Assembly (NCBI GenBank): GCA_964019155.1
Contig: OZ025239.1
Coordinates: 8,370,763-8,434,762 of the forward strand
Origin: Osedax fenrisi
Taxonomy: Eukaryota > Annelida > Polychaeta > Sabellida > Siboglinidae
Length of the DNA stretch: 64,000 bases
Direction of reading: 5' to 3'
The position numbers and the translations under genes were made by a program. Shown piece by piece: positions 47,413 to 57,876 of the stretch (the first letter of the stretch is position 1; every line of letters starts with the position of its first letter). The notes beneath the pieces were generated by a model. That model was not told the origin of the DNA. It saw only the letters and a list, made by a program, of their open reading frames with translations, and ran no database searches.

Positions 47413-47660
47413 GTGGAGGAGGAGGAGTCCTTTCATCCCACCAACGATCGCTTAGATGAAGTTCTCACTTATAAACAAATGTGCCTTCGAAGCCGTTCTC
47501 ATGTTAAGGAATCAGTGGTTTAACGAGAGCCGATCATTTTGTATACACCATTATATAAGATCACTTCTAAATATTATGTTGACTTATTTTACGTGTCTGG
47601 GGTTCGATCCTGCGTCATAGTGGTTGCATATCTGATGCCTTGGCCTACTGAGATACACAC
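47413..47660 (-). mobile_element. tRNA-derived SINE, copy 3 (diverged)
   Basis: On the minus strand the head (GTGTATCTCAGTAGGCCAAG), the body (GATCGGCTCTCGTTAAACCA) and the tail (ACTTCATCTAAGCGATCGTT...GGACTCC) follow the same order as the full copies. The tRNA part is more diverged. It sits 200 bp beyond the last detected ZDHHC16 exon. Confidence 0.8.
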
Positions 47661-47790
47661 ATATATATATATGTGTTTTATTTAATATGAGCTTTGATTT
47701 ATATCTATTAGTTTTATATTTGTATATATTTATATTTTTATAAGAAATGAATCACTAGATGGTAAAGTTAGCTACACATTGCCTCCAGTA

Positions 47791-47852
47791 CACACACATA
47801 CACACACGTACACACACGCACACACACACACACGCACACACACACACACACG
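47791..47852. repeat. (CA)n microsatellite near a splice donor
   Basis: An imperfect CA/CG-CA array beginning 27 bases inside the intron after ZDHHC16 exon 6. Confidence 0.9.
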
Positions 47853-47878
47853 CACATGCTAGAGGCTACTGTACGTAC

Positions 47879-48038
47879 CAGTCCCCTGTCCTCTTGTTTC
47901 AGCCTCTCGTACTTGATAGTGTACATCTCAATGGACGTGGTTGCCGTGGAGATGAGGTACACGTGGTAGCACAACAGGAACGACAGGCCTACTATGCAGC
48001 TAGACGATATGATGAACACGAACGCCAGACACTTTATC
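47879..48038 (-). CDS. ZDHHC16: ZDHHC16-like exon 6, membrane segment 4 and TSIE
   Basis: The acceptor is GTGCAG (phase 2) and the donor GTACGT (phase 0). The exon encodes a hydrophobic helix, then HVYLIS, TATTSIEMY and a charged stretch ending RLKQEDRGL. TSIE followed by a basic stretch matches the end of the DHHC domain in ZDHHC16 (TSIERHINKKE...). The reading frame runs into a (CA)n tract after the donor, so at least one more exon is expected downstream on the minus strand. Confidence 0.85.
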
Positions 48039-51000
48039 CTGCACGATGGGCGGGTGGGCGGTTAGTTGATGTATTGCAAACGAGCTCACATATAGCAGTA
48101 GATCTACTGTATTAATTATATAGTAGCGGTCTGCGTCATACATATATATATATATATATGAGTGTAAAATTAAAAGTGCAACGAGACATAAATTATAATC
48201 TATATATATATCATAAACTATAATATAGAGCACTAGAATATTCTAGATAATATAGCTTACTCATTAGATTTAAACTGAAATAAATATACTATGGAATCTT
48301 GTAGAAGATATATGATATACATATATATATAAACCTATATATGTAAATAGGTGCGACCTAACGCTACTATTTGACCTTGCGCTATACGACCTTGATGTGT
48401 ATACGTGTATACCTGATCATGGAGTCAATATCGAAGGGTAGATACACATCGGACAGGGTCATGGTGATCTTGAGAGGTTGAAGGTCACGCTGCAGTAGGG
48501 TGTCGTACGTGTTGTTCAACATCGAGGAGGAGGAGGAGATGGAGGAGGAGGGCGGGGAAGACAGCGGCAACTCTAGAAGAGACGCGGCCTGGTCCATGTA
48601 CCGTAGGCCGGGCGATGGCTTCACAAACCACCGCAGGAAGTACATTATTATGGAGATCTCCTGTGGGGTGGGGGTGGGGTGTAGGCGAGGGTAGTGCGGG
48701 GGTACGATCAATGCGATGTCGTTAGCTATCGAATGTTACTAATCGAATGTTAGCCTAATATAGCCGTAAGCTGCTTTCACGTCAACCGATACAGCTGCCC
48801 CGATATCGTGGAACATCATCATTGGACAGGTTAGGTGTGAACGGCTATATTACAGACTGATATCGGCGCATGCCTTATATTAAATATATCATAATAATCA
48901 AACGCCTTATATATACATTACCTATTACCCATTACCTATTATGAAATCTTTGACTCGTCCGATATCTAGTTGAAAATGTTTTAAAATGAAAAATCTGAAG
49001 CAACCGATATCGGGGCGCTGTTATTCGCTACGAAAACAGCTGTAGAGCTTTAAAGCTTCTGCATACATGTCTGTCTATTTTCTTCAATATTCGGGTGTAT
49101 AGAAAATACGTATATACTAAATTCTATATATATATATATCTATGATATCGGCTCTTGAAGACGATTGTTAGTAAACAATAAATCTACAGCATTACGATTA
49201 GATAGATAGAATATAATATGTATCTGTATCAAAGCTGGTATTTACATCACTTCAACGTATTGTTGTGAAATACACGCTTAATATACATTAGATTAATTAA
49301 TGAACAATAACGTAATACATGTCTAATGAAGAATCACATAATATCGATAAGGATAAATAACACGCATGTATCAGTATTAGTATCTCTACTGGAGAATATT
49401 CAAGATTATATAAAGAAAAGTAATCAAACGCGAGCATCGTTTGTTTGCGTATTAAATATATAAATATATATATTTTTGAATATAATAAAATAAATAGAAA
49501 ATATATCATAAAATAAATAGTGAAATCATTGTGATGATTGACTTATTGTTGTGAAATTAGCGCGTCATGTATAATGCACGTTAATTGCAATACTTGTCTA
49601 ACTTTACGTGCAACTTATTCTATATGTGGCGATAATGTCATGTGATCCTCAAAGATATTGTGACCTCGATGTGTCAATCAGTTTAGAATAAAAGCTTATT
49701 AATTTATAAATAATGTTAGTATTATTTAAAAAAGATAGTTTCACCATTCATGAGATATTGTAACGGATTCAATATACTTGTAGACACACTTGTAGACATA
49801 CTTGTAGACATACTTGTAGACATACTTGTAGACATACTTGTAGACATACTTGTAGACATACTTGTAGACATACTTGTAGACATACTTGTAGACATACTTG
49901 TAGACATACTTGTAGACATACTTGTAGATATACTTATAGACATACTTGTAGACACACTTGTAGACATACTTGTAGACATACTTGTAGACAAACGTGTAGA
50001 CATACTTGTAGACATACTTGTAGACAAACGTGTAGACATACTTGTAGACATACTTGTAGACAAACTTGTAGACATACTCGTAGACATACTCGTAGACATA
50101 CTCGTAGACATACTCGTAGACATACTCGTAGACATACTCGTAGACATACTCGTAGACATACTCGTAGACATACTTGTAGACATACTTGTAGACATACTTG
50201 TAGACATACTTGTAGACATACTTGTACACAAATATTTAAGCTTACGTGTGTTTAACATAAATCATAATTATTCATTAATAAAAGCATAATTATATTTATT
50301 TACTCGTCACGCATCCTATCTAAAAGTATGTATTTACATTAGTTAATTTTCAATAATTATAAATGAATAATCTAAAATTCACTGCGATATAATTTTATTT
50401 GTGTGTAATTTTTCTGAAAAATAAAAACCGCACACGTGAAGTGTGTTTTACTTTTTTAAATTAGAAACTCGCGTTATCGAAAGATTATTTTCCTCTACAA
50501 AATATATAAAATACGTGCTCGACGATAGTTATTCATCGGAATAAACCATTCCAAACGGCGAATACGTAACACACGCGCCGAGGTTAAAGGTCAGCTAATG
50601 ATCTGAGGCACGGATCACCGCGATATATGGCTGATCGTAACTAGGGGCGCTGGAACGATTTGTATGTAGGGGGGACCAACCAATCAAAATAAATGTTGTG
50701 GTAAAAGTGGGGGCGGGGGGGGGGGGACCGATACATAGGAGGTCCGCCTAAATTTTAAAGTGGGGTGGGGTGGGGGGGGGACATATCCCCCTGTTGCAGC
50801 GCCCCCTAGTAGTGGGTACAAACGTGCGAGGTAGCCAGATTGCTGATGTATTCGATGGAGGCGCTAACAAAGTACACCGTATACACGGAACTCACCAACA
50901 TGAAGAACACAAACTGAAAGAAGTAACGGTAGTTACAGTGGCCCACGCAGTTGTTTATCCATGCTGAACGGGGGTGGGGTAGTTAAGGAGGATAATCAAC

Positions 51001-54000
51001 AGGGGGGGCGGCGGGTGGGGTAGTTAAGGAGGATAATCAACGGAGGGGGCGGGGTAGTAAGGGTGAAAGAAAAAGAGTTAGGTAGTAAGGGGAGGAGATA
51101 GGCAGAGAATGCAGGTAGGTAGTGAGGGTAGGGAGATAGGGAATTAGTAAGGGAAGGAAGATAGGTAGAGGGATGGATGTATAGGTGATACGTATAATCA
51201 TATAATACGTTGATATAAACTATTAAATCGACGAGAGCGGTGATATAAGAGGTGCGCGTATATCATACACTGTATACTACATACTATACACACTACATAA
51301 TATATATTGTATAGGTATTAATATAGGCTATGTGATAGGCACTGTTATCATAGGCTGTGTCAACAAGTCATAGTGTAAACACACTAGATTAAGTAAAGGT
51401 CAAGGGTCAATAAACACGATTATTATAGGCGTCGCATAGGGGACATTAGGCGTTAAACTAGTCTATAATCGTTTTGCTAGGGCGAAAGGATACGACAGTG
51501 GTGGTCCATCTTTAGGATGCACTTCTGACAGATGGAACAGTGGTGACACCTAGGAGGTTTCGGATCCACGCACTTACTGCAGATCTTGGTGATATCGGCG
51601 CTGTTCTGGTGATAGGGGTGGCGGTGGTGATAGGGTGATATGGGGATAGGGTGGTAGGGTGATAAGGGGGATAGAGTGATAGGGTGATAAGGGGATAGGG
51701 TGATAGAGTGATAGGGTGATATGGGGATATGGTGATATGGGGATAGGATAATAGGGGGATAGGGTGATAGGGGGATAGGGGGGTGGTTAAACACATGCCT
51801 GCTAATGGTGGCCACACTGTTAAGGGGTTACTCGCTATCCCATGCTTATGTACATCAATGGTTTATGGATATCTAACAATAATATACGAAACTTTTCTAT
51901 GTATTCTGGATTAACTAACTTTATATATATTGTGATATGTGTATTTGTATAACGTTAACATATGGAATGGTTAAGTAACCATCACTAGGTGTCTCTAGTA
52001 CTAGAAATGATGAGAGACACCTAGCAGCGGTTACAAAGCTCTGCTACTGATACAATAATACTGGTGAGATATACACATGCTTTTATGTGCACACATCTAA
52101 ACACATGTAATAATGGGAAAAGTAACAATCTCTCTATTGTCAACTAGTTATACTGTGCTGCTGACAAGCTGAGGGCTCCATACGATTGTTTATGTTTTAC
52201 TAGATTTAACCACAATTAAAACTGTTAGGTTTTTGTTATTATTTATGGTTTTTCAATGCATAGTGAATTAATGAATGCATTCAATTATTATATTTATATA
52301 TATATATATATTTGTACTTATTTTTGATAAACATGTGTTATTGAAAGGTACAATTATTACAATATTAATGTGAGATGTTAATAAGTCATGTTATTACAGT
52401 TTTAATCACCAATAAAGCTGAGAGAGAAAAGCAATGAAAACTAACACAACAAATACAAAGGTTTTTGCTAACCCTGTACAGTGTACACTGTATACATATG
52501 AAATGAGACTTGTGCATTATATACAGTGTACAATAGTACATTATACAGTGTAAAATGTACATTATGGAGTGTACAATGTACAGTATGGAGTTTACATCAT
52601 ATATCATACACTGTGTAATACAGTGTACAGTACACATATGAAACGAAACTTGAACAACATCTACTGTATATTATAACAAATATCTACTGTACATTTGGAA
52701 GGAGACTCATAAATGGGATTACTGAGTGAAGTGGTGCATTGTACAAAGTGTACCTACAGATTTTCCGAACGAAAGATATAACACTTACGCAAAATCGTGT
52801 AATTAGAATTTGTATACAAAATACCCCAGTGCCACCTATAGCGGGTTACTTTTAGGAAGTATGTATTGTTTATAATGTAAATTCGTATTTAACTATACAC
52901 TTTTAAAATGTTAAATAATATGCTTTAAATTAATATTTATATGATGAAAACTAAGTGTTCATTACTAATATATTAAAAAAAAATATGATATGTATACATT
53001 TAAAACATGTTTTAAATGCTATAAGTATATATTTAGTAAGTAAAAGCTAATTTATATTGCATGTAATTTAATAGAGCAATGAAAACATTGTTGTATGCAA
53101 ACAGAGCCGACCTAAATCTATTTCAGTGATTTCGATACTACTTCTAGCAGCGGCAGGGGATATTACTAAATTACGTTGCATGCATAGGGAGTGTTATATC
53201 TTTGCTTCGCAAAATCTTTGGTGTACCTAAGAAAGGTGACTCACTACTTGAAAGGTGACTCACTACAAGAAAGGTGAGTCACTACAAGAAAGGTGACTCA
53301 CAACATGAAAGGTAACTCACAACATGAAAGGTGACTCACCACAAGAAAGGTGACTCACTCAAGAAAGGTGACTCACTCAAGAAAGGTGACTCACTACAAG
53401 AACGGTGACTCACAACATGAAAGGTGACTCACTACAAGAAAGGTGACTCACAACATGAAAGGTGACTCACTACAAGAAAGGTGACTCACAACATGAAAGG
53501 TGACTCACAACGAGAAAGGTGACTCACTACAAGAAAGGTGACTCACGACAAGAACGTTGACTCACAACAAGAAAGGTGACTCACAACACGAAAGATGACT
53601 CACCACAAGAAAGGTGACACACTACAAGAAAGGTGACTCACCACAAGAAAGGTGACTCACTACAAGAAAGGTGACTCACGACAAGAACGGTGACTCACAA
53701 CAAGAAAGGTGACTCACCACGAGAAAGGTGACTCACTATAAGAAAGGTGACTCACAGCATGAAAGGTGACTCACCAACACAACGTACAGTACGTAACATA
53801 CAGTGAGAGAGAGAGATAGAGGCCGTCGTCCACTAACGATATGATCGGGATAGCCGGGCGAGGTGGAGCAAGCCATGTAGTGATTGAACACCACATTGAT
53901 CATGAAGTAGAGGGACATCAGCATGTGTAAGAGGGTCTGTTTCGGACGGAACGCGTACTCGAACGGAACCACGTAGAAGTACACGATGGAGAGCAGGATG

Positions 54001-56128
54001 GAGATCAGTACGTACACTAGCATCATTAGCACCTATAGGGGGGGTTGGGTAAAGCTGGGGTTATACCATTAGGTATGTGTGGGGTGGGGGGGTGGGGTAG
54101 AGCTGGGGTCATACCATTAGGTATGTGTGGGGTGGGGGGTAGAGGGGTAAAGCTGGGGTTATACCATTAGGTATGTGTGGGGCGGGAGGGCGGGGGGTAA
54201 AGCTTTAGTTATAGAGTAGGGTAAGGCTGTGTGCATAACGCTAAAAGGTAAATATGACGGCATATATGTACTTTAAAAAATATTAGAGTATTTTGTAAAC
54301 AGTATCATAGAATTGTTAACTTATATATATATGTATGGCCGTAATACATATATATGAATATAAAATATAATATATATATATATATTAAGGCATACATCAG
54401 AAAAATAGAAATACTTCTATTTCATATGTGCGGAGTTAACCCAGCATAGGTAACACTAACACCTCTCACTGCCCTCACCCATCACGACTAGGTTAATACA
54501 ACTAACATCTATGTTAATGTAGGTGTATGTATGTTATATGTGTGTTAATAAATGTGATTTAATTAACGTAATATAGGTGATCGCACAAATATTATATGAT
54601 ATGAAATAAATGTTCAAATAATCAATAGTAGATATAATGTAAGTTACATCAATAATACTTAGTTACATTATGTAATTAAGTATTATTGATATATACAAAC
54701 AAATTATAAAAAATAATCAAAATTAAAAAATGTATCACCCTTAAAAAAGCCATTTTCCTTATTTTTTACATATAAATTACTTATAAATATTGCCAGTGCT
54801 ATATGTGTACACTGTAATACCAAAGTTATAACACTCCCTATCTACGCAACGTGATTAGTATACATCCCGCTGCTAGCAGCAGTATCGAAATCGATTTAGG
54901 TTTGTCGCGATTTGCATACTACAATGTTTTCATTGCTCTATTAAATTACATGCAATATAAATTATCTTTTACTCACCACATAGATATGTATAGCATTTAA
55001 AACCAACGTATCCTATTGCTTTGTTATATATTAGTAATGAACACTTATAAACTATAGTTTTCATAATAATAATAATAATAATTTAAAGCATATTATTTTT
55101 CATTTTAAAATTGCATAGTTTGATACGAATTTACATTATAAATAACACATAGTTCAGAAAATTGATAATATATATAGGTGGCGATGTTGGATTTTGTATA
55201 CAAAATAGAATTACATGATTTCGCGAGAGTGTTATATCTTTCCTTAGAAACATCTACGGTAATACGGTATAATACAGTACACTGTAATACACTGTACTAT
55301 ACAAGTGATACACCACATGGCGTAGAAATCGCTCTTGTTTACTTAAATATTATATATGTAACACATATAATATGTTTATAATTATAAATCGTAAGTATAT
55401 TGTTAATAGTTAACATATATAAATTTAAACCCTGATATATAATGCGTTATTTATTAATTATATGTATATAATAGGGTTATATAAATAGGATACACACACA
55501 CACATATATATAGGGGTAATTGTCTTGATAAGCAACGATGCTTCTATAATTACCCTGGCATTGCCTAAATCTGTTAATTAAATTAAATATATATATTTCA
55601 CACAATCAACATCATATTAATCAAGCGGCTGGATATCACTGACTATGACCATTATACCACTAAACTACGGACCATAATGCACATACAACTCGGATATCCG
55701 AACTTTGAGAGTAACAGTATTTTCGGTAGTCTGTTTTATGTACGGTATTCTTCGAGAGTTTTAATATTATCTATGGAGACGATCACTAATAACTAAAACC
55801 GTCTTGTAAACTAGTGTACAGCTTTGTTCAGTCAAAACCAAATGTTATTTATAGAATATTTTCACTATACAATATAAACATACACAATTAAGCATGGCAT
55901 ATTATTATATTACATTCAATCCATAGATTAAATGTATATGATTTATAATAAACTAATAATTCGCTAATATATTCTTTATATTGTAAAACTATTTAAATGA
56001 TGTCATCGTAATTCTTATTCTCAAAATTGATATAGAGTATTGTAATTTAGTGGTATCTGGTGGAAGTCGGCACATACAATAACATATATATAATTAAGTT
56101 GTGCATAATGTATACATAGTGTTAATAA

Positions 56129-56175
<47 letters not shown>

Positions 56176-56787
56176 TATGATATACCGCCCACCACAATAA
56201 AATATCGGCACATATAAATAATATAAATACAGCAGAAAATATTTAATATTATATCTAACAGGAATACGTATGTACATATTGAATATATGTACCATAGATT
56301 TGTATTTTGGTAAACTATAAATCTATGATATGTACTACATAATCATTATGATAATGTACATACTTATTATAATCGAATTTGTGGATACATGTTACCATTA
56401 CTTGTATGTGCCGATATGTTATTGTGACGAGGTTGATATAGAGATAGAAAACTATCTACATAATTATAATGGTTTTATGTGCTGACTTTTTATTTTGATT
56501 GTGCCGACTTCCTACTGTTACAGTAACTGTAAGCGATATACTATTCAATATATACTAACATAACCGCCTTTCCTCACGACGCACCCGATTATAAACATAC
56601 ATGGTTGTAAAGAAGTTTCAAAAGTCGCAATCACAGAGTTATGCGAATTGAAGAATAACGACCAAATCGTTATTTTAAATAATGACCAACGTTGAGATAT
56701 TTCTCGTTCATAACAATTTTTACATTTACTTGATCTAATGTAGCGTACACATTTTCGCATAAAACTACGATAATATGAAACGCGCAT
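47879..56787 (-). CDS. ZDHHC16: ZDHHC16-like palmitoyltransferase gene, six exons found, C-terminus missing
   Basis: This is a membrane protein S-acyltransferase of the DHHC family, expected to act in ER/Golgi-type membranes. Exons on the minus strand are 56787-56560, 54032-53838, 51605-51494, 50963-50824, 48660-48413 and 48038-47879. All six join in frame (phases 0,0,1,0,2) to give 361 residues. Visible marks in order: an N-terminal exon with an SLFFNS...LQP segment like the SLLYNS...FEP segment of ZDHHC16; a first membrane segment near residues 77-98; a second near 111-128; SPGYP at 134-138 in place of DPG; a zinc-binding cysteine-rich domain from C150; DHHC at 175-178 followed by PW and NNCVGH; a third membrane segment near 193-212; a Ser-rich loop at 226-307; a fourth membrane segment near 312-336; and TSIE at 342-345 (TTxE-like motif). 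The loop between membrane segments 3 and 4 seems long for the family. The expected last exon (an NPYN-type motif) was not found. The family call is firm; the ZDHHC16 subfamily is likely. Confidence 0.88.
48413..48660 (-). CDS. ZDHHC16: ZDHHC16-like exon 5, Ser-rich loop
   Basis: The exon is bounded by a strong C-rich acceptor ending CCACAG and a donor GTATAC, phase 0 in and phase 2 out. It encodes 82 residues that begin EISIIMYFLRWFVKP and include a run of serines encoded by a TCC/CTC-rich tract. This lies between membrane segments 3 and 4, where vertebrate ZDHHC16 has a shorter loop. I cannot align it to the family, so it rests on open frame, splice sites and phase agreement with both neighbours. 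Confidence 0.7.
49776..50226. repeat. Minisatellite, 12-bp unit, about 37 copies
   Basis: The unit is GTAGACATACTT. Variants are clustered: AAACGTGTAG units near 49990-50035 and a block of CGTAGACATACT units at about 50075-50170. Because the unit is a multiple of three with no stop, several frames on both strands look open; none shows a sign of being a gene. Confidence 0.95.
50644..50806. mobile_element. GGGGCGCTG MITE, copy 2, at a splice donor
   Basis: The element runs from GGGGCGCTGGAACG to TTGCAGCGCCCCC between TA dinucleotides and shares its body with the copy at 5312. Its edge is only about 17 bases inside the ZDHHC16 intron after exon 4. Confidence 0.8.
50824..50963 (-). CDS. ZDHHC16: ZDHHC16-like exon 4, NNCVGH and membrane segment 3
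   Basis: This exon follows an acceptor TTCAG and completes the Pro codon, then reads WINNCVGHCNYRYFF and a hydrophobic segment. WxNNCVGxxN immediately after DHHC is diagnostic of the family. The donor GTTTGT follows residue 225 (phase 0). The intron begins only 17 bases before the edge of a GGGGCGCTG inverted-repeat element. Confidence 0.92.
50966..51056. repeat. G-rich direct repeat, two copies
   Basis: GGTGGGGTAGTTAAGGAGGA followed by TAATCAAC occurs twice, with G-rich spacers. It lies at the acceptor side of exon 4. Confidence 0.75.
51494..51605 (-). CDS. ZDHHC16: ZDHHC16-like exon 3, cysteine-rich domain with DHHC
   Basis: The exon encodes 37 full codons plus one base. It contains CSKC, KPPRCHHCSIC, QKCILKMDHHC, that is, the zinc-binding cysteine-rich domain ending in the catalytic Asp-His-His-Cys. 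The acceptor is ACCAG at the edge of a C-rich minisatellite. The donor GTATCC splits the Pro codon that follows the DHHC, giving DHHC-PW with the next exon. The catalytic tetrad is intact. Confidence 0.93.
51611..51783. repeat. Minisatellite GATAGGGTGATA-type beside an exon
   Basis: Irregular repeats of GGTGATAGGG and GATAGGGGGATA. On the gene's strand this is CCCTATCACC, a pyrimidine-rich array that ends at the ZDHHC16 exon 3 acceptor. Confidence 0.85.
52757..53220. mobile_element. Inverted-repeat element, 7-9 bp TSD family, copy C
   Basis: The element runs from CAGATTTTCCGAACGAAAGA to TTTGCTTCGCAAAATCTTTG and is flanked by a perfect 9-base duplication GTGTACCTA. It lies in a ZDHHC16 intron directly beside the 19-bp minisatellite. 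Confidence 0.85.
53230..53772. repeat. Minisatellite, 19-bp unit with TGACTCA, about 28 copies
   Basis: The unit is GAAAGGTGACTCACTACAA with CATG/CAAG variants and some 14-bp short units. Nearly every copy keeps TGACTCA. It lies in a ZDHHC16 intron between element copy C and exon 2. Confidence 0.95.
53838..54032 (-). CDS. ZDHHC16: ZDHHC16-like exon 2, membrane segments 1-2
   Basis: The exon has 65 codons between an acceptor CTATAG and a donor GTTAGT, phase 0 at both ends. It encodes a hydrophobic helix, VVPFEY, a second hydrophobic stretch, HYMACSTSPGYPDHI. The SPGYP segment corresponds to the PPGYP that precedes the cysteine-rich domain in ZDHHC16. The exon is GC-rich compared with its introns. 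A G-rich triplicated repeat lies just upstream of the acceptor, and a 19-bp minisatellite lies about 65 bp past the donor. Confidence 0.85.
54036..54205. repeat. G-rich direct repeat, three copies
   Basis: Three copies of a ~55-bp unit containing TAAAGCTGGGGTTATACCAT, TAGGTATGTGTGGGG and a G run. It lies directly upstream of the exon 2 acceptor, giving C-rich sequence on the gene's strand. Confidence 0.85.
54831..55258. mobile_element. Inverted-repeat element, 7-9 bp TSD family, copy D
   Basis: The left end CAAAGTTATAACACTCCCTA has lost part of the terminal repeat; the right end reads GTGTTATATCTTTCCTTAGA. GTAATAC flanks both sides. The interior matches copies A-C (CTGCTAGCAGCAGTATCGAA, TTTTCATTGCTCTATTAAAT). 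It lies in ZDHHC16 intron 1. Confidence 0.75.
55510..55685 (-). mobile_element. Possible tRNA-related SINE relic
   Basis: The minus strand reads GGTCCGTAGTTTAGTGGTAT, then AATGGTCATAGTC, with an A-box-like TAGTTTAGTGG as in Asp/Gly tRNAs. No B box is visible, so it is not a functional tRNA. The downstream part ends in a hairpin with GGTAATTATAG and CAATTACC. Confidence 0.3.
56130..56169. repeat. (TA)n microsatellite
   Basis: Uninterrupted TA array downstream of exon 1, inside ZDHHC16 intron 1. Confidence 0.95.
56560..56787 (-). CDS. ZDHHC16: ZDHHC16-like exon 1, start codon
   Basis: This exon carries 76 codons from the ATG at 56787-56785. An in-frame TAA lies three codons upstream, so this is the natural start. 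The exon is basic and Cys/Arg-rich, then carries SLFFNS and LQP, which align by eye with the SLLYNS...FEPVYW stretch of vertebrate ZDHHC16. The donor is GTTAGT after residue 76 (phase 0), the same donor hexamer used by exon 2. Sequence identity to family members is low here, so this exon is less certain than the DHHC exon. Confidence 0.65.
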
Positions 56788-57301
56788 TATTCTTTAATTT
56801 ATATTTAATACATAAAATATATTACAAAATAAATAGTATAACAAATTATTCAAAATAGTAATAATATAACATCACATTAATATATACAAAATTGTTTACT
56901 AATTATTAAAATTTAAAATTATACATGGACATTAGAAATAAAATATATTCAAAATATATCAAAGATTATGAGATTGTCAATAAACATTATATTATTAATC
57001 ATACCCAGGACTCATACATATAATCCATATTTTATATTTACCATATATATAGTAATATGATATATAACTAAGAAAAGCGAAGAAATCTTCATCCTAATAA
57101 ATGCATATAATATCAGTGTAATAATACATATTAAATAAACAGTAATTATCCTTTTATAAATAGTATATGTAACACACTATAGTAGTATAATATCATACTC
57201 TAAACTATTGAATAGTGTTTTGTATGATAGTCTCATATTTACTGAGAAATGACTGATGACAATATATACAAGTTGTATAATACAACTAACTACTTTCACC
57301 T

Positions 57302-57306
<5 letters not shown>

Positions 57307-57346
<40 letters not shown>
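57307..57346. repeat. (TA)n microsatellite
   Basis: Uninterrupted TA array upstream of the ZDHHC16 start. Confidence 0.95.
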
Positions 57347-57352
<6 letters not shown>

Positions 57353-57631
57353 TGTAGATACTATATGTTATGATAGGTAAATCTACTGATACTTATTTTT
57401 TCTTATACAAATTTAATACGAATAATGTTGAGTTACTTTGTAAACAACTACTTATACGTAGTTATATAAGTAATTATAATCACAGGTAATATACAGACAT
57501 CCTTATATGAACCTAAATAATATAATTTATTTATGTGAACTTATATCTAGGATAGGTATACCTACTTGTATTGCGGATACAACACTTTTTGTGGACACTG
57601 TAATCTGTCTAGACTTGAGTGTATTACCAAC

Positions 57632-57661
57632 ACCTCCTATAACCTCGAGGTTATAGGAGGT
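57632..57661. repeat. 30-bp perfect palindrome
   Basis: ACCTCCTATAACCTC joined to GAGGTTATAGGAGGT. A closely related 26-bp palindrome lies at 57851. Confidence 0.9.
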
Positions 57662-57850
57662 ATGGGTATTACTGGCTCTACTATATTAAAACATACTTCA
57701 ATTCATTTATAAACAGATATAAATTATTCAATTAGTTAACTTAATACTTGAAATACTAATATATTATATATAATTATAATTAATACTAATCATGTACACT
57801 ATCTACTTTACTAAGATATTTTAATTTATCATAAATCAGTTTCCAAGACG

Positions 57851-57876
57851 TCCTATAACCTCTAGAGGTTATAGGA
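57851..57876. repeat. 26-bp perfect palindrome
   Basis: TCCTATAACCTCT joined to AGAGGTTATAGGA, the same core as the palindrome at 57632. Confidence 0.9.

Noticed and set aside
48770..49040. Inverted-repeat element with CCGATATCGG words
   Set aside because: CAGCTGCCCCGATATCG and its complement occur, but ends and target duplication could not be defined.
49722..50289. Three long open frames over the 12-bp minisatellite
   Set aside because: The unit is a multiple of three and free of stops in several frames on both strands; the frames are repeat translations with no unique domain.
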